A stretch of 36,781 bases of DNA from Arsenicicoccus bolidensis DSM 15745 (GTDB taxonomy: Bacteria > Actinomycetota > Actinomycetes > Actinomycetales > Dermatophilaceae): positions 1 through 36,781 of the forward strand of contig NZ_AUFG01000038.1 of assembly GCF_000426385.1 (NCBI RefSeq), given 5' to 3'. The notes beneath the pieces were generated by a model. That model was not told the DNA's origin and did not search any database. It saw only the letters and a program-made list of their open reading frames with translations. Below, one piece after another: positions 1 to 7,740 of this stretch. The position numbers were made by a program, and so were the translations under genes. The first letter of the stretch is position 1, and every line of letters begins with the position of its first letter.

Positions 1-1042
1 GGGACGGTCAGGGTCTGCTGCTGGTACTCGGTGGCGGTGGTGCCGTTGCCGCCGAGCCAGAGCTTCCAGGTGCCGGTGTGGGCGGGGCGTCCGGCGTTGT
101 TGGTGATGGGGCCGGTGGTGCCGGTCCAGCCGGTCTGGCCGGACTCGAAGCCGCCGTTGACGACCGCGTTGCTGCCCGGCGTCGGGGTAGGCGTGGGCGT
201 CGGGGTAGGCGTGGGCGTCGTGCCGCCGGGTCGCGTGCCGCCGATGGCGTCGATGGCCGACAGGATCTGCGAGCGGTAGGCCGAGATCTTGGTGTAGTGC
301 CCCGCGTCGTTGGCGCGGGCGCAGCCGACGCCCCACGAGGTGATGCCGACCTGGACCTCGCGGCCGTAGGTGTTCTTGGCGAAGAGCGGGCCGCCCGAGT
401 CGCCGTTGCAGGTGTCCTTGCCGGCCGTCCCGTTGCCCGAGGCGCAGATCTCGGCGTCGGCATACGGCAGGCAGCCGCTGCCGGTGTGCAGGGGGAGGTC
501 CACCTGCTGGAGGTACTGCGTGCTGGCGCCGCCCTCGGTGAGCCGGCCCCAGCCGATGGCGGTGAACCAGGGGGAGCGGTCGAGCGACGTGTCTGCCGGC
601 AGGGGGGGGCGAAGGTGGTGATGGTCGACGGGCGGTCCAGCTTGCCCACCGCCCAGTCGCCCTTGCGCGGGCCCGCCCCCGTCTTCCACGTGACGACCTT
701 GCGGGACTCGCCCTTGGTGAAGTCGACCTCGCCGATGAGAGCCTCGACGCTCATCGTCGACGGCGTCTCGTCGAGGCAGTGCTGGGCCGTCAGGACGGTG
801 TCCGGGCTGATGAGGGTGCCGCCGCAGCCGAAGGTGCCGCCCGAGGTGGTCATCTTGATCTTGACGGCCATGGGCCACCGGCCCTCGGGGGCCTGGCCGC
901 CGCCGACGATGGGGTTGACGTCCGGCGGTGCGGCGGGAGCGCCGGCCTGGGCGATGGGGGCGAGGACGCCGGCACCGAGCGTGACGGCGGCGACGGTCGC
1001 GAGGGACATGAGGGCAGGGCGGGGCACGGTCAGATGGCGCAT
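1..1042 (-). pseudogene. Secreted trypsin-like (S1) serine protease with C-terminal domain, frameshifted and cut by the window edge
   Basis: The N-terminus is a signal peptide (MRHLTVPRP, hydrophobic stretch, AQA-like cleavage site), then a short pro-region and IVGG, the usual mature start of S1 proteases. The catalytic His (TAQHCLDE) and Asp (GDWAVGKLD) are in the first frame. After a run of eight G on the plus strand (602-609, C8 in the gene) the frame is lost. One extra C restores a chain containing TAIGWGR, the catalytic Ser motif CNGDSGGP, GITSWGVGC, a Thr-Pro linker coded by 18-bp repeats at 181-216, and a beta-sandwich-like domain (NGGFESG) running off the window. The start at 1042 is chosen for the AGGAG about 6 nt upstream and the signal peptide; the open frame up to 1099 is unlikely to be translated. 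The lesion could be a real mutation, phase variation at the C tract, or an indel error. Family assignment is secure; functional status is not. Confidence -1.
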
Positions 1043-1180
1043 CGATGACTCCTGTGGGTGAGCACGGCCTGGGGATGGGAGGGCCGTATGGGGGATCATC
1101 CTGGACCGTCAGCGATCCCCTGTAAAGACCTTCTGGCCTCTGATTGTTTCTTGATCGGTCAACACGCCACGAGATACGCA

Positions 1181-1211
1181 GAGGGCACGTCCCGTCACGG
1201 AACGTGCCCTC
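1181..1211 (-). terminator. Near-perfect hairpin downstream of the SDR gene
   Basis: GAGGGCACGT at 1181-1190 pairs with ACGTGCCCTC at 1202-1211, and the inner bases CCGT/ACGG extend the stem to a one-base loop with one internal mismatch. It lies 20 nt past the stop of the minus-strand SDR gene. No T-tract follows, which is common in GC-rich actinobacteria. Confidence 0.6.
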
Positions 1212-1231
1212 GGTCCAGGCTTGACGAGTGG

Positions 1232-1996
1232 TCAGCGAGGCGGCATGCGCAGCGCCCCGTCGAGGCGGATCACCTCACCGTTGAGCATGGGGTTGGCGAT
1301 GATGTGCTCCGCGAGCCCAGCGAACTCCTCGGGGCGGCCGAGGCGTGACGGGTGCGGGACCATCGCGCCGAGGCTGGCGCGGGTCTCCTCCGGCATGCCG
1401 GCCATCATCGGGGTCTCCATGGTGCCGGGGGCGATCGTCATCACGCGGATGCCCTTGTCGGCGAGGTCCCGGGCGGCGGTGAGCGTCAGCCCGACGATGC
1501 CGGCCTTGGAGGAGGCGTATGCCGCCTGCCCGACCTGCCCGTCGTAGGCCGCGATCGAGGCGGTGCTGATGATGACGCCGCGGTCCCCGTCGACGGGCTC
1601 GTTGTGCACCATCGCCGCCGCCACCAGGCGCATGACGTTGAAGGTGCCGACGAGGTTGATGTCGACGACGGTCCGGAACGTCTCCAGCGCGAGGGGGCCA
1701 CCGCGACCCACGACGCGACCCGGCGTCGCCACTCCCGCGCAGGACACCGCGATCCGCAGCTCGCCGAGCGTGGCGGCGACGTCGACGGCGGCCTGCACCC
1801 CGTCCTCGTCCCGCACGTCGGCGGGGCAGAAGCGCGCGCGCTCACCCAGCTCCTCCGCGACCTGGGCCCCGCGCGAGGTCTCGAGGTCGACGATGACGAC
1901 GGCCGCGCCGGCGGCGTGCAGGGCGCGGGTGGTGGCCTCGCCGAGGCCCGAGCCGCCGCCGGTGACGAGGGCGACGGTCTGGTCGGTGATCTTCAC
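1232..1996 (-). CDS. SDR-family 3-hydroxyacyl-CoA dehydrogenase (HSD10-like)
   Basis: 254 residues, the normal length for a classical short-chain dehydrogenase. The nucleotide-binding motif TGGGSGLG is at about residues 12-19, D37 (VIVDLE) favours NAD over NADP, the NNAG-type motif appears as SCAG, and the catalytic YASSK is near residue 160 with the upstream Ser in ISTAS. The overall pattern, including the [10 protein letters not shown] segment, resembles type 2 3-hydroxyacyl-CoA / 3-hydroxy-2-methylbutyryl-CoA dehydrogenases, which oxidise 3-hydroxyacyl-CoA in isoleucine and fatty acid breakdown. It begins with GTG at 1996 behind an AGGAC-type ribosome site and is 64 nt from the acyl-CoA dehydrogenase gene on the same strand, which supports a shared acyl-CoA oxidation role. 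The exact substrate is inferred. Confidence 0.88.
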   Translation of the reverse strand: MKITDQTVALVTGGGSGLGEATTRALHAAGAAVVIVDLETSRGAQVAEELGERARFCPADVRDEDGVQAAVDVAATLGELRIAVSCAGVATPGRVVGRGGPLALETFRTVVDINLVGTFNVMRLVAAAMVHNEPVDGDRGVIISTASIAAYDGQVGQAAYASSKAGIVGLTLTAARDLADKGIRVMTIAPGTMETPMMAGMPEETRASLGAMVPHPSRLGRPEEFAGLAEHIIANPMLNGEVIRLDGALRMPPR

Positions 1997-2060
1997 GAGA
2001 TGTCCTGTCCTGGTGGGATGTTGACGATCGGATGATAGGTCTGGCCGCGGCCCGACGAGC

Positions 2061-3212
2061 TCAGCCGCGGAGCAGCGCCCGCGAGATGACGAGGCGCTGG
2101 ATCTGGTTGGTCCCCTCGAAGATCTGGGTGACCTTGGCCTCGCGCATGTAGCGCTCGACGGGGAAGTCCATCGTGTAGCCCGCGCCGCCGAGCACCTGCA
2201 CAGCGTCGGTGGTGACCTTCATCGCCGCGTCCGTGGCGGTGAGCTTGGCGACCGACGCCTGCTTGCCGACGCTGCGCCCGGCGTCCTTCATGCGGGCGGC
2301 CATGAGATAGGTCGACCGCGCCTGGTGGACGGCGGCCTCCATGTCGGCGAGCAGGAAGGCCAGGCCCTGGAACTCGCCGATGGTCCGGCCGAACTGCACG
2401 CGCTCCTTGGCGTAGCGCACGGACACGTCCAGCGCGGCCTGGGCCAGGCCCGTGGCGCACGCCGCGATGCCGAGACGACCGGCGTCGAGGGCGGCCAGCG
2501 CGATCGGCATACCCTGCCCCTCCGCACCGATGCGGCGACCCTCGTCGACCTCGACCCCCTCGAGGTAGACCTGGCGGACCGTGTCGCAGTGCAGGCCCAT
2601 CTTGCGCTCGGGCTCGGCGAAGCCCAGCCCCGCCGCGTCCCCCGGCACGATGAAGCAGGACAGGCCCTTGGCGCCCTCGTCGCTCGTGCGGGCGAAGGTC
2701 GTGTAGAAGTCGGCATGGCCCGCGTGCGAGATCCAGGCCTTGGTGCCGCGCAGGGCGTAGGGACCCGAATCCCCTTGGCGCGTGGCCCGGGTCGTCATCG
2801 AGGCCACGTCGGACCCGGCCTGCGGCTCGGACAGGCAGTAGGCCCCGAGCTGCTCGCCGGAGAGCATGCCGGTGAGCAGGTCGCGCTGCTGCTCCTCGGT
2901 GCCGTAGGTCGCGACCGGGAAGCAGGTCAGCGAGTGCACGGACACGCCCACGGCCACCGACATCCAGGCGTAGGCGATCTCCTCGACGACCTGCAGGTAG
3001 ACCTCGTAGGGCTGGCCGCCGCCCCCCAGCTCCTCGGGGTAGGCCAGCGTCAGCAGGCCCGACCTGCCGAGCAGCGTGAAGATCTCGCGGGGGAACTCGT
3101 GAGCGGCCTCCATGGCATCGACCTGGGGCGCGAGCTTGTCGCGGCAGATCTCGCGGGTGAGGTCGATGAGGTCCTGGGACTCGTCGTTGGGCATCAGGCG
3201 CTCGGCTGGCAT
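2061..3212 (-). CDS. Acyl-CoA dehydrogenase
   Basis: 383 residues, standard for the soluble FAD-dependent acyl-CoA dehydrogenase family, which introduces the alpha-beta double bond in acyl-CoA and passes electrons to ETF. Visible family signatures are [16 protein letters not shown], the middle-domain TKAWISHAG motif, the C-terminal helical part with [14 protein letters not shown], and [14 protein letters not shown] near the end with the glutamate usually acting as catalytic base. The co-directional SDR gene suggests a short or branched-chain substrate such as 2-methylbutyryl-CoA or isobutyryl-CoA, but this cannot be fixed from sequence alone. An in-frame ATG at 3194 is an alternative start; neither has a strong ribosome site. 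Confidence 0.92.
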   Translation of the reverse strand: MPAERLMPNDESQDLIDLTREICRDKLAPQVDAMEAAHEFPREIFTLLGRSGLLTLAYPEELGGGGQPYEVYLQVVEEIAYAWMSVAVGVSVHSLTCFPVATYGTEEQQRDLLTGMLSGEQLGAYCLSEPQAGSDVASMTTRATRQGDSGPYALRGTKAWISHAGHADFYTTFARTSDEGAKGLSCFIVPGDAAGLGFAEPERKMGLHCDTVRQVYLEGVEVDEGRRIGAEGQGMPIALAALDAGRLGIAACATGLAQAALDVSVRYAKERVQFGRTIGEFQGLAFLLADMEAAVHQARSTYLMAARMKDAGRSVGKQASVAKLTATDAAMKVTTDAVQVLGGAGYTMDFPVERYMREAKVTQIFEGTNQIQRLVISRALLRG

Positions 3213-3249
3213 GCCCCTGAGGATAGGACTTGACGTCGCGGAAGGCGCA

Positions 3250-3273
3250 GGCCCGGGAGCGCTGCCCGGGGCC
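3250..3273 (-). terminator. GC hairpin between the LLM and acyl-CoA dehydrogenase genes
   Basis: GGCCCGGG (3250-3257) pairs with CCCGGGGCC (3265-3273) with one bulged base around a 7-nt loop. It sits about 45 nt past the stop of the upstream LLM gene and just before the acyl-CoA dehydrogenase start, so it could terminate or attenuate read-through. There is no T-run. Confidence 0.35.
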
Positions 3274-3288
3274 CGCGGCGACCGTGAT

Positions 3289-3327
3289 CTACAGCACGGA
3301 GACCTGCAGCACGCAGACCTACAGCAC
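3289..3327. repeat. Three-copy 15-bp tandem repeat at a gene end
   Basis: CTRCAGCAC occurs at 3289-3297, 3304-3312 and 3319-3327 with a period of exactly 15 bp and similar intervening bases. The copy at 3319 supplies the last codons and the TAG stop of the LLM oxidoreductase; the other two are downstream of it. This looks like a local slippage duplication of the gene end. Confidence 0.7.
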
Positions 3328-4335
3328 GATCTCGGCGATCTGCCGCACGGTGCGGGCGTTGCCGTGGACGACCATCGTGGTGATTAGCGACTCCTCCCAC
3401 GCGGCGAGCTCGTCCTTGATCTTGGCCACCGGGCCGACGAGCGCGATGCGCGACACCATCTCGGTCGTGACGGCGGCCACGGCCTCCTCCTTGCGCCCCG
3501 CCAGGAACAGCTCCTGGATGCGCTCGCACTCCGCCTCGAAGCCCAGCCGTGCGACCGCGTCGTAGTGGAAGTTCTGCCCCTTGGCGCCCATCCCGCCGAC
3601 GTAGAGCGCGATGTGCGGCCGAAGCCGATCGGCCGCCCGCTCGAGGTCCTCGTCCACGACGACCTGCACCGGCAGCGCCACCTCGAAGTCGTCCGGGCGG
3701 CCGCCACGCGCGGCGAAGCCCTCGTCGAGGCAGCGGCGGTAGAAGGAGTCCTCGTAGGGGGAGTAGAACAGCGGCAGCCACCCGTCGGCGATCTCGGCCG
3801 TGAGGGCGACGTTCTTGGGGCCCTCGGCGGCGATCAGGATGGGGATCGTCTCGCGGACGGGGTGCAGCGTGGACTTGAGCGGCTTGCCGAGACCGGTGCC
3901 ACCCTCAATCGGCACCTGGTAGTGGCGGCCGGTGTGCTGCACCACGTCCCGACGCATGGCGGCGCGCAGGATCTCGACATACTCCCTGGTCCGGGCGAGG
4001 GGCTGCCGGTAGGGCTGGCCGTACCATCCCTCGACGACCTGCGGTCCGCTGGCCCCGATGCCGAGCGCGAACCGTCCGTCGGAGAGGTGGTCCATGGTCA
4101 TCGCGGCCATGGCGGTGGCGGCGGGGGTGCGCGCCGACATCTGCATGACGGCGGTGCCGAGCGTGAGGCGCGTGGTGCGGGCGCCGAGCCACGCGAGCGG
4201 CGTCAGTGCGTCGGACCCGTAGGCCTCGGACGTCCAGACGGAGTCGAACCCGCACTGCTCGGCGGCCGCGACGGCCTCCTCGACCCCCTCGGGCTTGCCC
4301 GTGCCCCAGTAGCCCAGTCCCAGACCCAGCTTCAT
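3319..4335 (-). CDS. LLM-class F420-dependent oxidoreductase (Rv3520c-like)
   Basis: 338 residues with the luciferase-like monooxygenase TIM-barrel pattern: MKLGLGLGYWG at the start, DSVWTSEAYGSDALTPLAWLGA, TAVMQMSARTPAATAMAAMTMD and DGRFALGIGASGPQVVEGWYG. These strings are typical of the actinobacterial F420-dependent branch similar to Mycobacterium Rv3520c. The cofactor would be reduced F420; the substrate is unknown. The gene starts at the divergent region shared with the Fic gene and runs toward the acyl-CoA dehydrogenase, with a 106-nt gap. The stop codon lies inside the first of three imperfect 15-bp repeats. Confidence 0.87.
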   Translation of the reverse strand: MKLGLGLGYWGTGKPEGVEEAVAAAEQCGFDSVWTSEAYGSDALTPLAWLGARTTRLTLGTAVMQMSARTPAATAMAAMTMDHLSDGRFALGIGASGPQVVEGWYGQPYRQPLARTREYVEILRAAMRRDVVQHTGRHYQVPIEGGTGLGKPLKSTLHPVRETIPILIAAEGPKNVALTAEIADGWLPLFYSPYEDSFYRRCLDEGFAARGGRPDDFEVALPVQVVVDEDLERAADRLRPHIALYVGGMGAKGQNFHYDAVARLGFEAECERIQELFLAGRKEEAVAAVTTEMVSRIALVGPVAKIKDELAAWEESLITTMVVHGNARTVRQIAEIVL

Positions 4336-4654
4336 CGCCTGCTCCTCACCGTTGGATTACCGGCCAGTATGCCCGGGGTGCCCGGGCGGGACCAGGACGA
4401 GGCCGTATGACGAACCCCACCCGCTCGCGCGCAGGACGGTCCATCCACAGACGGTGAGGACGGCGTGGCGGCGGATCGAGTGGATCTCACCGCTCGGCTC
4501 GTCAGGGGTGTGGGAGAGCCGCGGGGCCGAGTCGGCAGCTGGCAGCCGTCCGACCTTAGGGCTCAAGGTGTCGCCGCGGCCCCGTCGAGGCAACTTTAAG
4601 CGTTAAGGTTGCCACAGGGCATCTTGAGGGCATCTCGACGAAAGGCTAGCGACT
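4336..4654. promoter_or_regulatory. Divergent intergenic region with two palindromic operators before fic
   Basis: 319 bp without a gene lie between the minus-strand LLM gene and the plus-strand fic gene. Two AT-richer palindromes stand out in it: ACCTTAGGGCTCAAGGT (4553-4569) and AACTTTAAGCGTTAAGGTT (4592-4610). Both are built from an ACCTTA(A)-like half-site facing its complement. Their centres are 40 bp apart, close to four helical turns. They lie 45-100 bp upstream of the fic start, where a repressor would act. Autoregulation by the Fic protein, which carries a C-terminal winged-helix-like segment, is an inference. I see nothing else definable here. Confidence 0.5.
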
Positions 4655-5956
4655 ATGGGCACGTGGGAGCAGGCGTGGTGGGACTCGTCCGAGCCCAGCC
4701 TGCCTCGGCGCGAGCGGCGTTCGGGGCCCTACCCGCGATATGTGCCGGACCTGCTGGTCGGCGCCGCGCTGGCTCTCGACCCGGAGACGGATCGGCTCGT
4801 CGCGGAGGCCGAGCGGCGTGTGCGTTCGCTCGACGGGGACCTTCGAGATCTTGCCGGGATCTCCCGCTTCCTCCTGCGCTCCGAGGCGATCGCGTCGTCG
4901 CGCATCGAGGGGATCGCGCCGTCCGCCCGAAATGTGGCGCTCGCCGAGCTGGGTCAGAGCGAGGAGGTCAAGGGGGTCGGCGAGCAGGCGCAGATGGTTG
5001 CGAACAACATGGCCGTCGTCCGTGAAGCGACCACCCGCCTCGTCGGCGTCGATCACGTGGCGGTCGAGGACATCGAGGCCCTGCATCGGTCCCTTCTCCC
5101 CCGGGAGGAGCACCACCACGGGCTGCGGCAGGTGCCGAACTGGATCGGCGGCTCTGACTGGCATCCCCTCGACGCCGACTTCGTCCCTCCCGACCCCGAG
5201 CGAGTGCCCGCCCTCATGCAGGATCTCGTCGCCTATCTCGCCGGAGGACTGCACTCGCCCATCGCCCAGGCGGCGCTGGCGCACGCCCAGTTCGAGACGA
5301 TTCACCCCTTCACCGACGGCAACGGCCGGGTGGGCCGCGCACTCATCCACACCGTGCTCGCCCGCCGCGGACTGACTCGCGACGCGGTGCTGCCCATCAG
5401 CCTCGTCCTGTCGACGATGCGCAGCCGGTATGTCGAGGGACTGACGACATACCGGGTCGCCGCCAGTGCGGACTCGGTGACAGGGATGGCGGTGCGCTCG
5501 GCCTGGATCGCCGTCTTCTCGACGGCGACGATCCTTGCCTGTGACCAGGCGGAGCGGATCGCGAGCGAGCTGGCGGCTCTGCGCGCTGACTGGGACACGA
5601 GGATTGCGGAGGAGCGGACGAAGAAGGGTGCCACCCGCGGCCTGCGTAGCGATTCGGCCACGGCGGCGATCCTCGCGGACCTTCCTGCGACGCCAGTCCT
5701 CACCGTAGCCACCGTGGTCCGGATCCACGGCGTCTCGCGGACCGCAGCCGGGAAGGCGCTGGACGAGCTCTACGTAGCACGGATCCTGACGAGGAAGGCC
5801 ATCGGGCCGGGGCGGCAGGCCTACGTGGCCGACGACCTCCTCGACATGATCACCTGGGCCGAACGTCGGCTCGCGAGCACCCGCTTCGACACGAGACAGA
5901 GCGCGCCTCACCGCGGCGCTCCCACAGCCCCTCCGGCAAGGCCCGCTCATGACTGA
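4655..5956 (+). CDS. Fic-domain AMP-transferase with C-terminal winged helix
   Basis: 433 residues. Fic enzymes usually transfer AMP from ATP to hydroxyl side chains of target proteins. The core motif HPFTDGNGRVGRAL begins near residue 215 and keeps the catalytic His and the anion-binding DGNGR. An N-terminal inhibitory motif of the S-x3-E-G type (SSRIEG, near residue 81) marks it as class II, self-inhibited. An N-terminal Fic/DOC helical segment precedes it, and residues about 330-395 resemble a winged helix-turn-helix (TVATVVRIHGVSRTAAGKALDEL), as in many stand-alone Fic regulators. The start ATG follows AAAGG by about 10 nt. Two palindromes upstream suggest a repressor. The stop overlaps a short relic resembling HsdM, so the gene may once have belonged to a type I restriction locus. 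The protein target is unknown. Confidence 0.92.
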   Translation: MGTWEQAWWDSSEPSLPRRERRSGPYPRYVPDLLVGAALALDPETDRLVAEAERRVRSLDGDLRDLAGISRFLLRSEAIASSRIEGIAPSARNVALAELGQSEEVKGVGEQAQMVANNMAVVREATTRLVGVDHVAVEDIEALHRSLLPREEHHHGLRQVPNWIGGSDWHPLDADFVPPDPERVPALMQDLVAYLAGGLHSPIAQAALAHAQFETIHPFTDGNGRVGRALIHTVLARRGLTRDAVLPISLVLSTMRSRYVEGLTTYRVAASADSVTGMAVRSAWIAVFSTATILACDQAERIASELAALRADWDTRIAEERTKKGATRGLRSDSATAAILADLPATPVLTVATVVRIHGVSRTAAGKALDELYVARILTRKAIGPGRQAYVADDLLDMITWAERRLASTRFDTRQSAPHRGAPTAPPARPAHD

Positions 5957-6029
5957 CTCCGACAGGCTCATCGACAAGCTCTGGCCCTGCTGCGATGTCC
6001 TGCGCGGGATCGCCTGCGAGAAGCTCTGA
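5949..6029 (+). pseudogene. Remnant resembling the N-terminus of a type I restriction methylase subunit (HsdM)
   Basis: A 26-codon frame begins at the ATG in ATGACTGA, overlapping the fic stop as in a coupled operon. The peptide MTDSDRLIDKLWPCCDVLRG matches the usual HsdM opening pattern in which a (L/I)-x-x-KLW-x-x-C-x-VLRDDG stretch starts the protein; it then diverges and stops. Nothing else of hsdM, hsdS or hsdR follows, because the next gene is the convergent SGNH hydrolase ending at 6050. I read it as the deleted stump of an R-M operon that carried the Fic gene. The match is recalled from family knowledge, not aligned, and a chance short ORF is possible. Confidence 0.4.
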
Positions 6030-6049
6030 GAGCTCAGCGGCTGCGGCCG

Positions 6050-6886
6050 TCAGTGCTGGGAGGGGGCGAAGGCGCGGCGCGGGTCGACGACCTGCAGCGT
6101 GGGGTACTTGGGGGCGCGGCCGTCGCCGGACGACCGGCCCGTGAGGCGGCGCTGGACCCAGGGGCCGACGTAGGTGCGGGCCCACTCGACGTTGCCGCGC
6201 AGCGCCTCCGAGCGAGCGGATGCAGCCATGGGCGGCAGCGGCGTGCGCCAGTCGGCGAGCTCGGGCGGGAAGCCCAGCGACTGGAAGGCCTCGGCGGCGA
6301 CGCGCTCGTGACCGTCCGGCGTCATGTGGATGCGGTCCTCGGACCACATGCGCCAGTCCTTGAGCGGCGTGAGGGCCCACTGGTTGAGCAGGTAGCACTC
6401 GTGCCGCTGGGCGATGGCCACGATGTGCGCGATGTAGGTCGCCGCGCGACCGCGCGTCAGGCCGACGAGGGGCGCGTCCTTGGGGTCGGTGGGGGTGGCC
6501 ATGAGGACGTCGGCGCCGGTCGCGCGGATGCGGGCGACCGCACCCTCCAGGCGGGACGCCAGCGCGTCGATGTCGGCGCGGGGACGCAGGATGTCGTTGC
6601 CGCCGCCCACGATCGACACGAGGTCGGGCTCCAGCGCGAGCGCGTCGTCGACCTGCCGGGTCACGATGTCGTCGAGCAGGCGGCCCCGGATGGCGAGGTT
6701 GGCGTAGCGCAGCTCCCGGTCGTCCTTGGCGGCCACGACGGCCAGCATCGCCGCGAGGCGGTCCGCCCATCCGGCATACACGTCACCGTCGGGAGAGGCC
6801 GGGTCCGGGTCGCTCATCCCCTCGGTGAAGGAGTCGCCGATGGCGACGTAGCGGCCCCAGGACCTCGGATCACGGGCGATGCTCAC
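6050..6886 (-). CDS. SGNH/GDSL-family hydrolase
   Basis: 278 residues counted from the GTG at 6886. Block I appears as IGDSFTEG with the nucleophile Ser, block III as GGGNDIL, and block V as [11 protein letters not shown] with the Asp-x-x-His pair, so all SGNH catalytic residues are present near the expected positions. No signal peptide is seen, so it probably acts in the cytoplasm on an ester or acyl substrate that cannot be named. The start is set by the GTGA overlap with the stop of ung: the two genes share four bases, which indicates translational coupling. The longer open frame up to 7210 overlaps ung and is not used. Confidence 0.87.
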   Translation of the reverse strand: MSIARDPRSWGRYVAIGDSFTEGMSDPDPASPDGDVYAGWADRLAAMLAVVAAKDDRELRYANLAIRGRLLDDIVTRQVDDALALEPDLVSIVGGGNDILRPRADIDALASRLEGAVARIRATGADVLMATPTDPKDAPLVGLTRGRAATYIAHIVAIAQRHECYLLNQWALTPLKDWRMWSEDRIHMTPDGHERVAAEAFQSLGFPPELADWRTPLPPMAASARSEALRGNVEWARTYVGPWVQRRLTGRSSGDGRAPKYPTLQVVDPRRAFAPSQH

Positions 6887-7572
6887 GGGAGCCTCCAGTC
6901 GATGGGTTCGGCGCCCTGCTCCTGCAGGGCGGCGTTGGCGCGGCTGAACGGTCGCGAGCCGAAGAACCCGGCGTGCGCCGACAGGGGTGAGGGGTGGGCG
7001 GACTCGATGCATGGTATGCCGGGAAGGTGGGGCGCCAGGTTGCGGGCGTCGCGACCCCACAGGATCGCCACGAGAGGGCCGCCGCGCTCGACCAGCGCCG
7101 TGATCGCGCAGGCCGTGACGGCCTCCCAGCCCTTGCCACGGTGGCTGGCAGGCTTGCCGGGCTGGACCGTGAGGACGCGGTTGAGCAGCAGCACGCCGTG
7201 GTCCGCCCACGGCGACAGGTCGCCCGAGCCTGGCTGGGGGACACCGAGGTCCGTCGTCAGCTCCTCATAGATGTTGACCAGCGAGCGGGGGATCGGGCGC
7301 ACGTCCGGGGCGACCGAGAAGGACAGGCCCACCGCGTGACCCGGGGTGGGATAGGGGTCCTGGCCGACGATCAGCACCCGCACGTCGGGCAGCGGCTGCT
7401 CGAAGGCGCGCAGCACGTGGGCCCCGGCCGGGAGGTAGGGGCGACCCGCCGCGACCTCGGCCCGCAGGAAGTCCCCCATGGCCCGCACCTGGTCGGCCAC
7501 CGGCTCGAGGGCCGTCGCCCACGTGGGGTGGACGATCTCGGACAGCGGCTGGGGCGGGGTCACGGCGACCAC
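6883..7572 (-). CDS. ung: Uracil-DNA glycosylase, family 1
   Basis: 229 residues, the standard size. The water-activating motif GQDPYP has its Asp at residue 72, the LLLNRVLTV segment follows, and the DNA-intercalating HPSPLSAH motif has its His at residue 193. The enzyme removes uracil from DNA to start base excision repair, which matters in a GC-rich genome with high cytosine deamination load. It begins with GTG at 7572 (MVAVTPP), although a second GTG three codons later is possible. It is first in a two-gene unit with the SGNH hydrolase and is divergent from the ABC exporter, sharing the intergenic region that contains two palindromes. Confidence 0.96.
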   Translation of the reverse strand: MVAVTPPQPLSEIVHPTWATALEPVADQVRAMGDFLRAEVAAGRPYLPAGAHVLRAFEQPLPDVRVLIVGQDPYPTPGHAVGLSFSVAPDVRPIPRSLVNIYEELTTDLGVPQPGSGDLSPWADHGVLLLNRVLTVQPGKPASHRGKGWEAVTACAITALVERGGPLVAILWGRDARNLAPHLPGIPCIESAHPSPLSAHAGFFGSRPFSRANAALQEQGAEPIDWRLP

Positions 7573-7613
7573 CCTAGACGGATCCCGGCGCCATCAGGTG
7601 TCGCTCAGGGTCC

Positions 7614-7650
7614 GGCCAGGGGTTTCCCCTGGCCCTGACGCAGCGTCAGG
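7614..7650. promoter_or_regulatory. Two abutting palindromes upstream of the ABC exporter
   Basis: GGCCAGGGG-TTT-CCCCTGGCC (7614-7634) is a perfect 9-bp palindrome. It touches CCTGACGC-A-GCGTCAGG (7634-7650), a perfect 8-bp palindrome. The second looks like the TGACGC-N-GCGTCA sites bound by many dimeric actinobacterial repressors (TetR or PadR type). They lie about 100 bp upstream of the ABC gene and about 45 bp from the divergent ung start. The first could also act as a hairpin. No regulator gene is adjacent. Confidence 0.55.
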
Positions 7651-7740
7651 CCAGTAGCCTCGAGGGAGCAGCGGTCGGCCTCCCGGCTGGACCGCCACCG
7701 GACTCGCGGCAGCGGGGACCTATCGGAGGGGATGTCAGGG

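Noticed and set aside
181-216. 18-bp repeats near the left edge as a possible mobile or regulatory repeat
   Set aside because: They encode the Thr-Pro linker of the protease, a common low-complexity coding repeat.
4646-5977. A long minus-strand open frame over fic
   Set aside because: Low-complexity shadow with no recognisable motif, while the plus strand carries the complete Fic motif.
6887-7210. N-terminal extension of the SGNH hydrolase up to 7210
   Set aside because: It lies wholly within ung and lacks family similarity; the GTGA overlap gives a better start.
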